DNA of 13,316 bases from Robiginitomaculum sp. (GCA_002732905.1 NVTC01000005.1:79050-92365), one strand, 5' to 3'; numbered from the stretch's first letter, positions 1-7,855 are shown. Notes: generated from the sequence alone by a model not told the origin. Numbers and translations are program-made.

Positions 1-161
1 TTTTCAAACTTGGCCAATCGTTCCAGACGTGCGTGTTTGATCATCGGGTCATAATAATCATTCAGATTATCGACGCCCACCACTTGTTCACCGTGCGCCA
101 GCAGCGCAAGGCAAAGATTGTGGCCGATAAACCCGGCAGCACCTGTTACGAGAATAGTCAT
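1..161 (-). CDS. NAD-dependent nucleotide-sugar epimerase/dehydratase, N-terminal fragment (runs off left edge)
   Basis: Only the first 53 residues are in the window. They begin MTILVTGAAGFIGHN, a Rossmann-fold NAD-binding start with the TGAAGFIG glycine motif at residues 6-13. The segment GVDNLNDYYDP (29-39) follows, then a KHARLERL stretch. This resembles the extended-SDR group that includes UDP-glucuronate 4-epimerases of the CapI/LspL type, which make UDP-galacturonate for surface polysaccharide. The ATG is preceded by AAAGAGAG, a weak ribosome binding site. The gene lies 53 bases downstream of argF on the same strand, so read-through is possible, although the two have no obvious shared pathway. 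The catalytic YxxxK motif is outside the window. The family call is therefore firm but the exact substrate is not. Confidence 0.85.
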   Translation of the reverse strand, partial: MTILVTGAAGFIGHNLCLALLAHGEQVVGVDNLNDYYDPMIKHARLERLAKFE

Positions 162-214
162 GTGCTCTCTTTAGCGAAAAATATGTAAAACGATAGCCTA
201 ATCTTCGCCCGAAA

Positions 215-1138
215 TCACTTACCCAAGCACCATTTCAAAATTGCTTTTTGTGCATGCAGGCGATTTTCGGCCTCGTCGAACACGACGGAACTAGGCCTGT
301 CTATTATTGCCGCTGATACTTCCTCGCCCCTGTGGGCAGGCAAGCAATGTAAGAACAGAGCATCTTTGGCAGCCACGTTCATCAAGGCCTCATTGACTTG
401 CCAATCACCAAGATCAGCCATGCGCTTGTCTATATCCGTATCGCCCATAGACACCCATGTATCGGCAATAACAACGTCAGCACTTGCACATGCTTTGAAC
501 GGGTCTTGGATCAGTTCAATATGCGCGCCCTCACCTCGTGCTCGCTCAACCATTTGTCCTGATGGTCCGTATCCTTCTGGAGTGGAAATTACCAACTTAA
601 AACCAAATTTAGCAGCCGCATTGATGAAGCTCATAGCCACATTATTACCGTCCCCAACCCAAGCAAGGCGCAAGTTTTTCAAGTCTCGCCCCTGTTCCTC
701 AAGGGTCATCAAATCTGCCATAATTTGGCAAGGATGATTGTAATCCGTTAGCCCGTTAATCACAGGTATTGTCGCGTTTTGCGCGAGGGCCACAAGCGAG
801 CTATGATCATTGGCGCGCAGCATTATCGCATCGACAAAACGCGAAAGAACCTTTGCCGTATCCTCGACACTTTCCCCGCGACCAAGCTGCATATCATCGG
901 CGCTTGTGGTAATACTCGTACCGCCGAGCTGCATCATACCCACTTCAAAGGAAAACCTTGTGCGGGTTGAACTTTTCTCGAACAACATTGCCAATATATG
1001 CCCAGCCAAAGGCGCATCTGTATCTACCGCACCTTTGGGAAGACCCACGCGCGCTTTTTTACAACGGTGCGCCTCATCCAAAATTTCGCGTAATTCTTCT
1101 GCTGGAATATCCGCAAGGCTTAAAAAATGCCTATACAT
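215..1138 (-). CDS. argF: Ornithine carbamoyltransferase (anabolic)
   Basis: This 307-residue cytoplasmic enzyme joins carbamoyl phosphate to L-ornithine to give L-citrulline in arginine biosynthesis. Visible motifs are the carbamoyl-phosphate loop STRTR (57-61), HPCQ (135-138), the ornithine-binding loop DTWVSMG (226-232) and HCLPAHRG (264-271) near the C terminus. The SMG loop and HCLP motif separate it from aspartate carbamoyltransferase. Length is normal for the family. The ATG at 1138 is the natural start because the protein opens directly with [11 protein letters not shown]; an ATG 13 bases upstream is out of frame. The ribosome binding site is weak. Its usual alphaproteobacterial neighbour argD is not next to it: upstream lies a saccharopine reductase and downstream a sugar epimerase. 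No frame damage is seen. Confidence 0.97.
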   Translation of the reverse strand: MYRHFLSLADIPAEELREILDEAHRCKKARVGLPKGAVDTDAPLAGHILAMLFEKSSTRTRFSFEVGMMQLGGTSITTSADDMQLGRGESVEDTAKVLSRFVDAIMLRANDHSSLVALAQNATIPVINGLTDYNHPCQIMADLMTLEEQGRDLKNLRLAWVGDGNNVAMSFINAAAKFGFKLVISTPEGYGPSGQMVERARGEGAHIELIQDPFKACASADVVIADTWVSMGDTDIDKRMADLGDWQVNEALMNVAAKDALFLHCLPAHRGEEVSAAIIDRPSSVVFDEAENRLHAQKAILKWCLGK

Positions 1139-1268
1139 TATGTGTGCTCATGCTTTCGTCCATATCAAATAAGATTGAAAGCGAACTGACTTATCATGAA
1201 ACCAAGCACAAGCAATGCATTTATTACAAGTGGGTAAAGCTAGAGCCCTGACTTTAGCCGTGAACTTA
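1139..1268. other. Intergenic spacer between saccharopine reductase gene and argF
   Basis: This AT-rich gap of 130 bases separates two minus-strand genes and should hold the argF promoter. I could not pick a convincing -35/-10 pair or an ArgR-like operator by eye. An imperfect hairpin near its right end is listed separately. Confidence 0.4.
1232..1259 (-). terminator. Possible weak terminator hairpin after the saccharopine reductase gene
   Basis: GGGTAAAG (1232-1239) and CTTTAGCC (1252-1259) can pair with one mismatch around a 12-base loop. On the minus strand this lies about 10 bases after the stop codon of the saccharopine reductase gene. No T-run follows it, so it is not a standard intrinsic terminator. 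It could be a 3'-end stabilising hairpin or chance. Confidence 0.25.
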
Positions 1269-2603
1269 TCAATATAACTCAGAGATAAATTGCTCCTCAG
1301 TCATTTCGTCCTGCTGCCATACCTGTTCGGTAAACTCTATATTTTCCTGTGCAAGCATATCCAAAAGAGGCCCATAGATATCTTTTGTCACAGGCAATAA
1401 CAATCCAGCGTGATCTATGGTACCGTCCGCAATCAACTGCGCGGCCATGCCCGCTGGATAGCCAACTGTTGCCGCCATTGCGCTATACCCATTTGGCCTC
1501 CCGGTAGATGTAAGCAAAGCGGATTTATAATATTTGGCGCCGTCAGGTTTTTTGATGATGAATTTATGTTGCAAGACGATCATGTCTTTTTCACCGTCCA
1601 GATAGGAAAGCTTTTCTAAAAGCAATTCACAAAAAACATCCATGGGCGCTTGACCTTCAGGAATTTCGGCATCCGAAAAGATGCCGAGCCAGTTAAGAGC
1701 CGCCCATGCAGTTTGGGCCGCGTTTTTTTGCAGCGTCGTTATCGCTGCCCCGTTATTTAGTTTCTGAATATACTGCTTCCAAGAAGCACCAGACGGCACT
1801 TCAAAATCATCGAGGCGAAACAACCCGAGCGTTTTAGCCAGCTGCATGATCTGGCAAAATCCGGGATAGCGCAATGTGCCGCGTATCAGGGTGCCAACCT
1901 CTGGTATATTGTAAATATCTTTGTAAAGAAGCGAATTGCGGTTTGGGTAACACTCAAGATCAAGGCCGCCGATCGATACGGGTCTTGCCCAATCCATCAA
2001 ATCTTCAGCGGCGACAGTAACCCCTTGCCCCGTACGCAAATAATCGGCTTGATTAAGCAATACCAATACGGCGCCTTTGGGGTTCCATGAAAACTTATAG
2101 CCAAGCGGATTGTCATTATTGTCCGGCGCAGGAATGCCGCCGCACCACGAAACGAACGTTTCAATTTTTTCGTCGCTTGCGTGTGCTTCATCAATAATCT
2201 GCATAGCGCTCAGATGATCTATCCCCGGATCAAGCCCAATTTCGTTCATGATACAAATATTAGCGGCTTTGGCCTCTTTATCCAGCGCCAGCATCTCCGG
2301 TGTTTGGTAGCTAGCACTTATCATATGGGTCTTGGCAGCAACACAAGCTTGTGCGACCGAATAATGAAAGGGCGGCGGCACCATGCTGAGCACCACATCA
2401 AAACCGGCGGCACGCACTTTGAGAGCATCTGTGTCCCGAACATCAAAAATCTCAGCGCTTGCATTGGCAAAACCGTCCGCCGTTTTTTGCGCGTCAACTA
2501 AAATATTATTAGCGATCACGACCGTGTTTTCAGGACGCCTGCATAAATATTCTACGATTGGTGCTGTCACCAAACCCGCTCCTAAAACTAAAAACCGTGC
2601 CAT
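1269..2603 (-). CDS. Saccharopine reductase / saccharopine dehydrogenase (L-glutamate-forming)
   Basis: The 444-residue protein matches the glutamate-forming saccharopine dehydrogenases (Lys9/SDH type), which interconvert saccharopine with glutamate and 2-aminoadipate semialdehyde using a nicotinamide cofactor. It opens MARFLVLGAGLVTAP with the Rossmann glycine motif at residues 8-15. It carries NEIGLDPGIDHLSAM (120-134) and a substrate-pocket stretch from WCGGIPAPDNN to NPLGYKFSWNPKG (153-177), both hallmarks of this family. The ATG at 2603 is chosen because the Rossmann strand starts there and a GAGAGA site precedes it. An upstream in-frame extension to 2651 would add 16 unrelated residues and overlap dadA. 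The gene starts 8 bases after dadA ends, so the two are very probably cotranscribed. Bacteria usually make lysine by the diaminopimelate route, so a role in lysine breakdown is more likely. No lysine-ketoglutarate reductase is in the window. A related oxidoreductase such as carboxynorspermidine dehydrogenase is less likely given the pocket motif. Confidence 0.88.
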   Translation of the reverse strand: MARFLVLGAGLVTAPIVEYLCRRPENTVVIANNILVDAQKTADGFANASAEIFDVRDTDALKVRAAGFDVVLSMVPPPFHYSVAQACVAAKTHMISASYQTPEMLALDKEAKAANICIMNEIGLDPGIDHLSAMQIIDEAHASDEKIETFVSWCGGIPAPDNNDNPLGYKFSWNPKGAVLVLLNQADYLRTGQGVTVAAEDLMDWARPVSIGGLDLECYPNRNSLLYKDIYNIPEVGTLIRGTLRYPGFCQIMQLAKTLGLFRLDDFEVPSGASWKQYIQKLNNGAAITTLQKNAAQTAWAALNWLGIFSDAEIPEGQAPMDVFCELLLEKLSYLDGEKDMIVLQHKFIIKKPDGAKYYKSALLTSTGRPNGYSAMAATVGYPAGMAAQLIADGTIDHAGLLLPVTKDIYGPLLDMLAQENIEFTEQVWQQDEMTEEQFISELY

Positions 2604-2611
2604 ATTCTCTC

Positions 2612-3820
2612 TCAATTTTCCGCTATCATATCTGTAATCAATTCGGCGCATCCTGCTGCCAATGTCAAACCCAAAGACCCATGCCCTATATTATAATAAA
2701 GCCCGTCAATTTTGCCGGGCCGAACGATCGGTAAACTTGATGGGGTCATAGGGCGTCTTCCAGACCATAGATTTATCTCAGCGTCATAGTTGGCAGCACC
2801 GGGCCAATACTTTCTTGCCGTCTCCAATAAATGCTGTCCGCGCTTGGCAATTTCAGTATCTGGGAGATTAGCATCGAGCAATCCGGCAATGCGGATTTTG
2901 TCACCAATTTTTGCGAAAACGAATTTATTTTTGGGATCTGTGATGCTAGTTTGTGGTGGATGATCGCCGAGCGGTAAAGTGAGGCTATAACCCTGCATGG
3001 GGTAAATATTTTGCTTGTCCTGAATGGATTTCAAAAACGCATTGGCATCATTGCCAAGACATAAAACCACCGCTTCACAATCGAATACACCTTTGTCCGT
3101 GACGACGCCTGAAACGCTCCCACCGTTCATTTGCAGGCGTAAGATGTCGTGGTTGAACTTATAGGTGACGGCGTATTTCTGGACCCCGACAGACTGCAAG
3201 GCTTTGCAAAATGCTATTGGTTCCAGCACACTATCGCCCTTGGCATATAACCCGCCGCAAAAATCACCTTGCCAGTGGGCCAATGCTGGTTCCACATCTA
3301 TGCAGGCCGATTTATCCAACATCTGTATCGGTAAGCCGTAGTTTTCTTTTATATCAGCGAGCGCCCCATACGCGTTTAACTCGTCTTGCGTTCTGGTCAG
3401 GATGAGTTTGCCGCTTGGACTTTGGCTCATTATTCCCTGTGGTAATTCCCGGGCCAATTGCTGCATAGCCGCAGAAGATTTAGCCGCCAAAGTCAACATA
3501 GCATGCAGGTTTTCTGTTTCTCTTGCGCGGGTACAATTGCGGATAAAGGTCAGCCCCCACCGATAAAAACCTAAGTCCCCGGTTAACTTCATGCTAATTC
3601 CGGGGTCTTTCCCCAATAAATAACCGGGCAGTTTTTTCAATGTTTCCGGGCAAGCAAATGGTTCGGCGTAACTATAGGCAAGTTGAGCACCGTTCGCATT
3701 ACTGGTGATTTGTGCCACATCATCTGCTTTATCAAGCACGGTAACTTCGTGTCCTGCCCGCCCCAACGCATAGGCAGTTGTCACCCCAATAACGCCTGCG
3801 CCTAAAACCAATATTTTCAC
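2612..3820 (-). CDS. dadA: D-amino-acid dehydrogenase, FAD-dependent (DadA-like)
   Basis: The 402-residue flavoprotein belongs to the DAO/DadA family, which oxidatively deaminates D-amino acids to 2-oxo acids and passes electrons to the respiratory chain at the inner membrane. The FAD-binding GAGVIG lies at residues 7-12, followed by the acidic end of the second strand in VTVLDKADD. The C-terminal stretch SGRRPMTPSSLPIV and then GHGSLGLTLAAGCAELI are typical of DadA. Length is slightly below the E. coli enzyme. The start is GTG at 3820: AGAGGGA lies just upstream and the next in-frame codons upstream include a stop. It is the first gene of a two-gene unit with the saccharopine reductase. A TATAAG box (plus-strand 3844-3849) lies about 24 bases before the start and may be its -10 element. 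The substrate cannot be read from sequence; other DAO-family oxidases of L-proline or glycine type are possible. Confidence 0.88.
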   Translation of the reverse strand: MKILVLGAGVIGVTTAYALGRAGHEVTVLDKADDVAQITSNANGAQLAYSYAEPFACPETLKKLPGYLLGKDPGISMKLTGDLGFYRWGLTFIRNCTRARETENLHAMLTLAAKSSAAMQQLARELPQGIMSQSPSGKLILTRTQDELNAYGALADIKENYGLPIQMLDKSACIDVEPALAHWQGDFCGGLYAKGDSVLEPIAFCKALQSVGVQKYAVTYKFNHDILRLQMNGGSVSGVVTDKGVFDCEAVVLCLGNDANAFLKSIQDKQNIYPMQGYSLTLPLGDHPPQTSITDPKNKFVFAKIGDKIRIAGLLDANLPDTEIAKRGQHLLETARKYWPGAANYDAEINLWSGRRPMTPSSLPIVRPGKIDGLYYNIGHGSLGLTLAAGCAELITDMIAEN

Positions 3821-3942
3821 AAATCCCTCTTACAGCGACTAGGCTTATATGAATAATCAATGCGGCTAACATGCTCTAATAGCAAGCACCTTGTCATTAC
3901 TAATCACCCGTGATAGCGCAGATAACTACAAAGGGGAGTTTC
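3821..3942. promoter_or_regulatory. Divergent promoter region between dadA and the NhaC-family gene
   Basis: The 122-base spacer between two divergent genes must hold both promoters. For dadA, CTTATA on the plus strand at 3844-3849 reads TATAAG on the minus strand, five of six matches to a -10 box, with only a poor -35 upstream. For the transporter, TTGTCA at 3891-3896 is a fair -35 but no good -10 sits at the right spacing. The transporter ribosome binding site AAGGGGAG is at 3931-3938. Shared control of both transcripts from this region is likely. Confidence 0.55.
3903..3914. promoter_or_regulatory. Candidate operator: palindrome ATCAC-CC-GTGAT
   Basis: A perfect five-base inverted repeat, ATCAC and GTGAT with a two-base centre, lies 29-40 bases before the transporter start. 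Allowing one inserted A, the symmetry extends to CTAATCAC/GTGATAG. The position, just downstream of a possible -35, fits a repressor site in a divergent region. The regulator is unknown and a single short palindrome can occur by chance. Confidence 0.3.
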
Positions 3943-5436
3943 ATGGACGCAAGTTTTCTTTCACTGATGCCAGTGATCATCACATTGATCGTCGCCGTGT
4001 GGGCGCGCAATGTTATTTTGGGTTTGTTCCTAGGTGTTTTATCTGGCGTTCTCCTCATGAACGGCCCGAACCCGTTCACAGGTCTGCGCATTATGGTCAA
4101 CGACTATATGGTGGCCGAGGCGGCTGAAAGCTCCCACATGGGCATTCTCATTTTGATGATATTCATTGCGGGTCTTGTTGGTCTCATGGAAAAATCCGGT
4201 GGGGCTGCAGCCTTCGCAGGCATGATGGTCAAATATATTAAAGGCAAGGTCGGCGCACAAATAGCCGCGTGGGTGAGTGGATCTTTGTTGTTTTTCACAG
4301 ATTCCGGTACACCCTTAATCGTTGGCCCCTTGTTCCGACCTATCACGGACGGCCTTAAAATATCCCGTGCTAAACTAGCCTGGATTATCGATAGTACGGC
4401 TTCGCCCGTAGCCGTCCTTATCCCGTTCATTGGCTGGGGTTTATATTCTCAAGGACTTATTGCCGCCGAGTACAAAGACCTCGGCATCAACGAAAGCGCA
4501 TTTCTTACTTATGTAAAAGCCGTCCCGTTCCAGTTCTACTCCATCATGGCCGTTATCATGGTGCCCGTTATCATTATCGCCAAAGCTGACTTTGGCCCCA
4601 TGAAAACATTTGAAGACAATGCGGCAAAAGGTATTGTCGCGGAAAACCAAGATGTTTTGCAGGCAGAAAGCGTCAGCAGTGAAGCCCTGAGCAAAGCCAA
4701 ACCTATCATGGTCTGGTTACCGCTCACGATTATGTTGACCGTAATGTTTGGTCTGCTCATCCCTTTGGGTTTTCCCATGCATATGGAAAACGTTCCGTCC
4801 AATGCGTTTCGGGGTAGTTTATCCACCGGATATATTCTCGCATCCATAGTTTTGATGCTTTTGATGGCACGGTATGGTGTGCGGTCTTTGGCTTCCGGGT
4901 TCTCGCTTTATCTAGAGAGCATGAGCAAAATCGTCAGTATTCTCGCCATTTTGGTTTTGGCCTGGTCGCTCGGTGCTATTGGCAAGGATTTAGGGGCACC
5001 TCAATATATTTCACAATTGGTCGCTGGTAAATTACCGGCTTATCTTATCCCGGTCGTTGCCTTTGTAGTTGGCGGGATTATCTCGTTTTCTACTGGGTCA
5101 TCATGGGGCACTTATGCTATTCTCATGCCGCTCATCATCCCCCTCGCCTACGAGTTCCAAGCACCCATGTATGTGTGTATCGGCGCAGTTTTATCTGGCG
5201 GCTTGTTCGGAGATCACTGTTCTCCTATCTCAGACACCACCATCCTCTCGGCTACAGGCGCGGGCTGTCACCAGCTTGACCATGTAAAAACCCAAATACC
5301 TTATGCATTGTTTAACGGCGCTTGTTGCCTTGTTGCTTTCATATTTGCGGGCATAACCGGCAGCATATGGGGCCTTGGACTTGGCATTGTGTTGATGTTG
5401 ATTGGCCTGTTCGCCATAAAAAAGTTTATTGCTTAA
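3943..5436 (+). CDS. NhaC-family Na+/H+ antiporter or related amino-acid carrier
   Basis: This 497-residue integral inner-membrane protein has many hydrophobic spans and no signal peptide. Family signatures are FTDSGTPLIVGPLFRPITDG (118-137) with STASPVA soon after (151-157), and in the C-terminal half GSSWGT (385-390) and GDHCSPISDTT (423-433). These are typical of the NhaC antiporter domain. ATG at 3943 is chosen over an in-frame GTG at 3910 because AAGGGGAG sits directly before it and the first hydrophobic segment begins a few residues later. Some NhaC-superfamily members have been predicted from riboswitch regulons to carry lysine (LysW) rather than to exchange Na+ and H+. The divergent DadA and saccharopine reductase genes make amino-acid transport a real alternative. 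The end overlaps the convergent cca gene by 11 bases. Confidence 0.9.
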   Translation: MDASFLSLMPVIITLIVAVWARNVILGLFLGVLSGVLLMNGPNPFTGLRIMVNDYMVAEAAESSHMGILILMIFIAGLVGLMEKSGGAAAFAGMMVKYIKGKVGAQIAAWVSGSLLFFTDSGTPLIVGPLFRPITDGLKISRAKLAWIIDSTASPVAVLIPFIGWGLYSQGLIAAEYKDLGINESAFLTYVKAVPFQFYSIMAVIMVPVIIIAKADFGPMKTFEDNAAKGIVAENQDVLQAESVSSEALSKAKPIMVWLPLTIMLTVMFGLLIPLGFPMHMENVPSNAFRGSLSTGYILASIVLMLLMARYGVRSLASGFSLYLESMSKIVSILAILVLAWSLGAIGKDLGAPQYISQLVAGKLPAYLIPVVAFVVGGIISFSTGSSWGTYAILMPLIIPLAYEFQAPMYVCIGAVLSGGLFGDHCSPISDTTILSATGAGCHQLDHVKTQIPYALFNGACCLVAFIFAGITGSIWGLGLGIVLMLIGLFAIKKFIA

Positions 5437-6658
5437 ACAGCATTTTTGCAGCGACTATTAACTGCGGTTTTTCTACTTTGAAACCAGAGCGTATCCACAG
5501 TGCCTTAAGAGCCGTAAGCGCTTTACCAAGCTTTTCGCCGTGCGGAATACCCACGGCAATCAAGTCTTTACCCGTCACCGGAAATTCTGGCCATTGCCAA
5601 TTCTGGGCGGTATTGTGTAGCGTCCACCAAGCAGCCGCTTCAATAGGATCACTGGCACCTGCAGAGCGCAAAATTGCTCTGTCCATGGCGACTTGTTGAC
5701 CCGCCGTGTAGATTAAGATTTTCGTTTCCTTGTCCGGCAAACCCGGCTGCAAATTCGTCTGATCACCCGCCCAATGTTTCAATCTAGCTTTTTCTTTGTT
5801 CGACATTTTAAGGCGTTTACACAGGCGCGCCATAGCTAACTCGTCCCTTGCCGACATAGCCATCAGACGTAAATACGGATCGGGCGATAAGGATTTGTTT
5901 TTTTCCAGTTCGCATACCAATTGCAAACCTTCGGAATTACTGGCCTCTGGCAATAGAGTTTCTAATATCCCGTTTACAGACATAACATTGACCGTGCGAA
6001 ACGGCGTCGGTGCAGACAGTAATTTTTTAAGCTCCGACCAAACCCGCTCAGATGAAAGGGTTTTAAGGCCGACCTTAAGTTCCCGACATGCAGTCAACCC
6101 GACTGCGTCCAGTGCTCGGTCTTCAGCGTACCAAGCATTGAACCGAAAGAACCTCAAAATACGGAGATAATCCTCCTCAATACGGGTCTCGGCATTGCCT
6201 ACAAAGCGGATCTTGCGTGTTTTAATATCCGCAAGGCCTTGTTTGGTTGGATCGTAAATTTCACCGCTCAAATCAGTGTAAAGAGCATTGATGGTAAAAT
6301 CCCGGCGGTGAGCATCTGCGGCCCAATCCGTAGTAAACTCGACCGTAGCACGGCGACCATCCGTGCTGACATCACGGCGCAAAGTTGTGACTTCAAATAC
6401 CGTACCGTCAACCACCGCCGTTAAAGTACCGTGTGCAATTCCAGTTTCGTGAACGCCTATATTTGCGGCTTTCAAATGCTTGGCAACCGCATGCGGTTCA
6501 ACCGTTGTGGCGACATCATAATCTGCCACAGGTTCACCAAGCAAAGCATTGCGCACACAACCGCCGACGAACCTAGCCGTTCCTTTTGGCAAAGCTGCGA
6601 ACAATCTTTGCGTAGGTTTGGCCGTTAGCCAAGCGTGCTTATCCACATTTAACTTCAC
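5426..6658 (-). CDS. cca: CCA tRNA nucleotidyltransferase / poly(A) polymerase family, class II
   Basis: The 410-residue cytoplasmic enzyme adds or repairs the 3' CCA end of tRNAs. The nucleotidyltransferase head shows GGCVRNALLG (32-41) and the metal-binding DYDVATT (46-52), with a third likely carboxylate at E89 in FEVTTLRRD. RRDFTINAL (118-126) and the RNA-binding-neck stretch EEDYLRILRFFRF (161-173) follow. No HD domain is evident. The start is GTG at 6658, with AGAGGA (plus-strand 6666-6671) seven bases upstream. This GTG overlaps the TGA of the NUDIX gene as GTGA, so translation is probably coupled. It is the last gene of a three-gene operon. Class II CCA-adding enzymes and poly(A) polymerases are hard to tell apart from sequence; CCA addition is assumed because of this conserved gene context. 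Confidence 0.9.
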   Translation of the reverse strand: MKLNVDKHAWLTAKPTQRLFAALPKGTARFVGGCVRNALLGEPVADYDVATTVEPHAVAKHLKAANIGVHETGIAHGTLTAVVDGTVFEVTTLRRDVSTDGRRATVEFTTDWAADAHRRDFTINALYTDLSGEIYDPTKQGLADIKTRKIRFVGNAETRIEEDYLRILRFFRFNAWYAEDRALDAVGLTACRELKVGLKTLSSERVWSELKKLLSAPTPFRTVNVMSVNGILETLLPEASNSEGLQLVCELEKNKSLSPDPYLRLMAMSARDELAMARLCKRLKMSNKEKARLKHWAGDQTNLQPGLPDKETKILIYTAGQQVAMDRAILRSAGASDPIEAAAWWTLHNTAQNWQWPEFPVTGKDLIAVGIPHGEKLGKALTALKALWIRSGFKVEKPQLIVAAKMLFKQ

Positions 6659-7266
6659 GTATCCATCCTCTGATTATCCATCTTCTGGTAAAGTCTATAC
6701 ATCATCATCGCCGTCATACCCCAGACATGCCAAGTCGGGTTTCGGACGTCCGGCCACGGCATATCGTATAATTGGTGGGTGACACCTTCAAACTCTACTG
6801 TGCGCGGTATGTGATTTTCTGTATTCATAAAAAAATCAAAAGGAATTTCTATGGTTTCTTCCACTTCATTTGCGCAAGGAATTATTTCGGCGGACGGGTT
6901 GAGAACGCCAACAAATGGTGTCACCCTAAATTCGGACACAGCATTGAAAGACGGCAAACGGCCAAGCAAATGAATGTCTGGTGCGGCAACGCCGACCTCT
7001 TCGTGGGTCTCGCGCAGTGCACCTTGGCACGGGGTTTCGCCTGCTTCTGTACGTCCCCCCGGAAAGCTTATTTGCCCGGGATGGGTAGGCATGTGCATGG
7101 GGCGTCTGGTCAAAAGGACTTTCCATTCATCTCTTTTTATCAAAGGCATGAGCACAGTTGCGGGGCGTTGCCCATCTCGTTTGGGGATATGGCTGTCATC
7201 ACACATATCAACGGACCAAAGCACTGCACTGATGCGCTTGATCAAAGGGTCTTCCAGACTAAACAT
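6655..7266 (-). CDS. NUDIX hydrolase, CoA pyrophosphatase type (NudL/YeaB-like)
   Basis: The 203-residue protein probably hydrolyses coenzyme A or acyl-CoA to phosphopantetheine derivatives and 3',5'-ADP. The complete NUDIX box spans residues 71-93, from GRTEAGE to RETHEEVGV, with the metal-binding REXXEE in place. Just before it, LLTRR (51-55) and HPGQISFPGG (62-71) form the extra motif typical of CoA pyrophosphatases. ATG at 7266 is chosen because AAGGTG (plus-strand 7273-7278) precedes it and the family starts near here. Extending the frame to 7350 would add 28 residues inside the DUF1285 gene. The start overlaps the end of the DUF1285 gene by 8 bases and the stop overlaps the cca start by 4. 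Substrate preference is inferred from the motif, not shown. Confidence 0.9.
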   Translation of the reverse strand: MFSLEDPLIKRISAVLWSVDMCDDSHIPKRDGQRPATVLMPLIKRDEWKVLLTRRPMHMPTHPGQISFPGGRTEAGETPCQGALRETHEEVGVAAPDIHLLGRLPSFNAVSEFRVTPFVGVLNPSAEIIPCANEVEETIEIPFDFFMNTENHIPRTVEFEGVTHQLYDMPWPDVRNPTWHVWGMTAMMMYRLYQKMDNQRMDT

Positions 7267-7855
7267 TGTGAACACCTTTGGGGCCAAGCGCGAAAAATGC
7301 ACCACCAGAATAAATCCCCAGCTGATTGTCCACCTCAACCGCATGCTCAACCAATTCGTAAAATACAGAACGGTTTATCAAAGCATCCAACCGCCCGCGC
7401 ACACGTAGGAACGGCGTTGGTTCAAGGCTATCTGGATCGGTTTTGACGCTTATGGGATGATCTGCCCCCGCTTCAATCACCGCTTCCGTATTCGTTGTAA
7501 AAAACAAGTGTTGGTTTTTACCACTGCCTTCCACATCTACACGCACGGCCAGAAAATGTGCGCATTCAACTTTGATGCGGATTTTTTCGATCGGCGTGAC
7601 CAGATAAGTTTCGCCGTCTTCGTCCTTACGCAGCACCCGCGAAAACAGTCTAACCAGAGGTGCCCGCGTAATGCGCGTACCCTCATGCCACCAAGAGCCG
7701 TCCTTGCTAATAACCATGTCCATATCGCCGCAATGCTCTGGATGCCAGTTCTCAACAGGCAAATCACCTTCTCCTTGAGAACGCGCAGCTTTGATCAGTT
7801 CTGACAAACCTGTCTTGCCGTTTTCTTCAGAATTGCCATTTTTTAATGTGGACAC
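7259..7855 (-). CDS. DUF1285 family protein, unknown function
   Basis: The 198-residue soluble protein has no signal peptide or membrane span. It matches the DUF1285 family from memory: W37 followed by CGDMDMVISKDGSWWHEGT (42-60), then RAPLVRLFSRVL (64-75) and YLVTPIEKIRIKV (84-96). The family has no firmly assigned activity that I know of. The start is taken as GTG at 7855, nine bases after AGGA. A TTG two codons earlier is in frame but only three bases from that site. It is the first gene of the operon with the NUDIX hydrolase and CCA transferase, the stop overlapping the NUDIX start by 8 bases. The same three genes travel together in many alphaproteobacteria, which hints at a role linked to CoA or tRNA metabolism but proves nothing. 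Confidence 0.88.
   Translation of the reverse strand: MSTLKNGNSEENGKTGLSELIKAARSQGEGDLPVENWHPEHCGDMDMVISKDGSWWHEGTRITRAPLVRLFSRVLRKDEDGETYLVTPIEKIRIKVECAHFLAVRVDVEGSGKNQHLFFTTNTEAVIEAGADHPISVKTDPDSLEPTPFLRVRGRLDALINRSVFYELVEHAVEVDNQLGIYSGGAFFALGPKGVHNV

Noticed and set aside
2604..2651. Upstream extension of the saccharopine reductase start
   Set aside because: It would add 16 residues before the Rossmann strand and overlap dadA; ATG at 2603 has a ribosome binding site and begins the conserved fold.
3910..3942. GTG start 11 codons upstream for the NhaC-family gene
   Set aside because: The added residues include the ribosome binding site AAGGGGAG of the better ATG at 3943, and the GTG falls inside the palindrome.
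4104..4430. Minus-strand open frame opposite the NhaC-family gene
   Set aside because: It is the reverse reading of a transmembrane gene and has no ribosome binding site or motif.
7267..7350. 28-residue N-terminal extension of the NUDIX hydrolase
   Set aside because: It lies wholly within the DUF1285 gene, while ATG at 7266 has AAGGTG at good spacing.
6772..7446. 224-codon plus-strand open frame
   Set aside because: It lies antisense across the NUDIX and DUF1285 genes, its product is rich in Cys, His and Phe without any recognisable motif, and the opposite strand has two well-supported genes.
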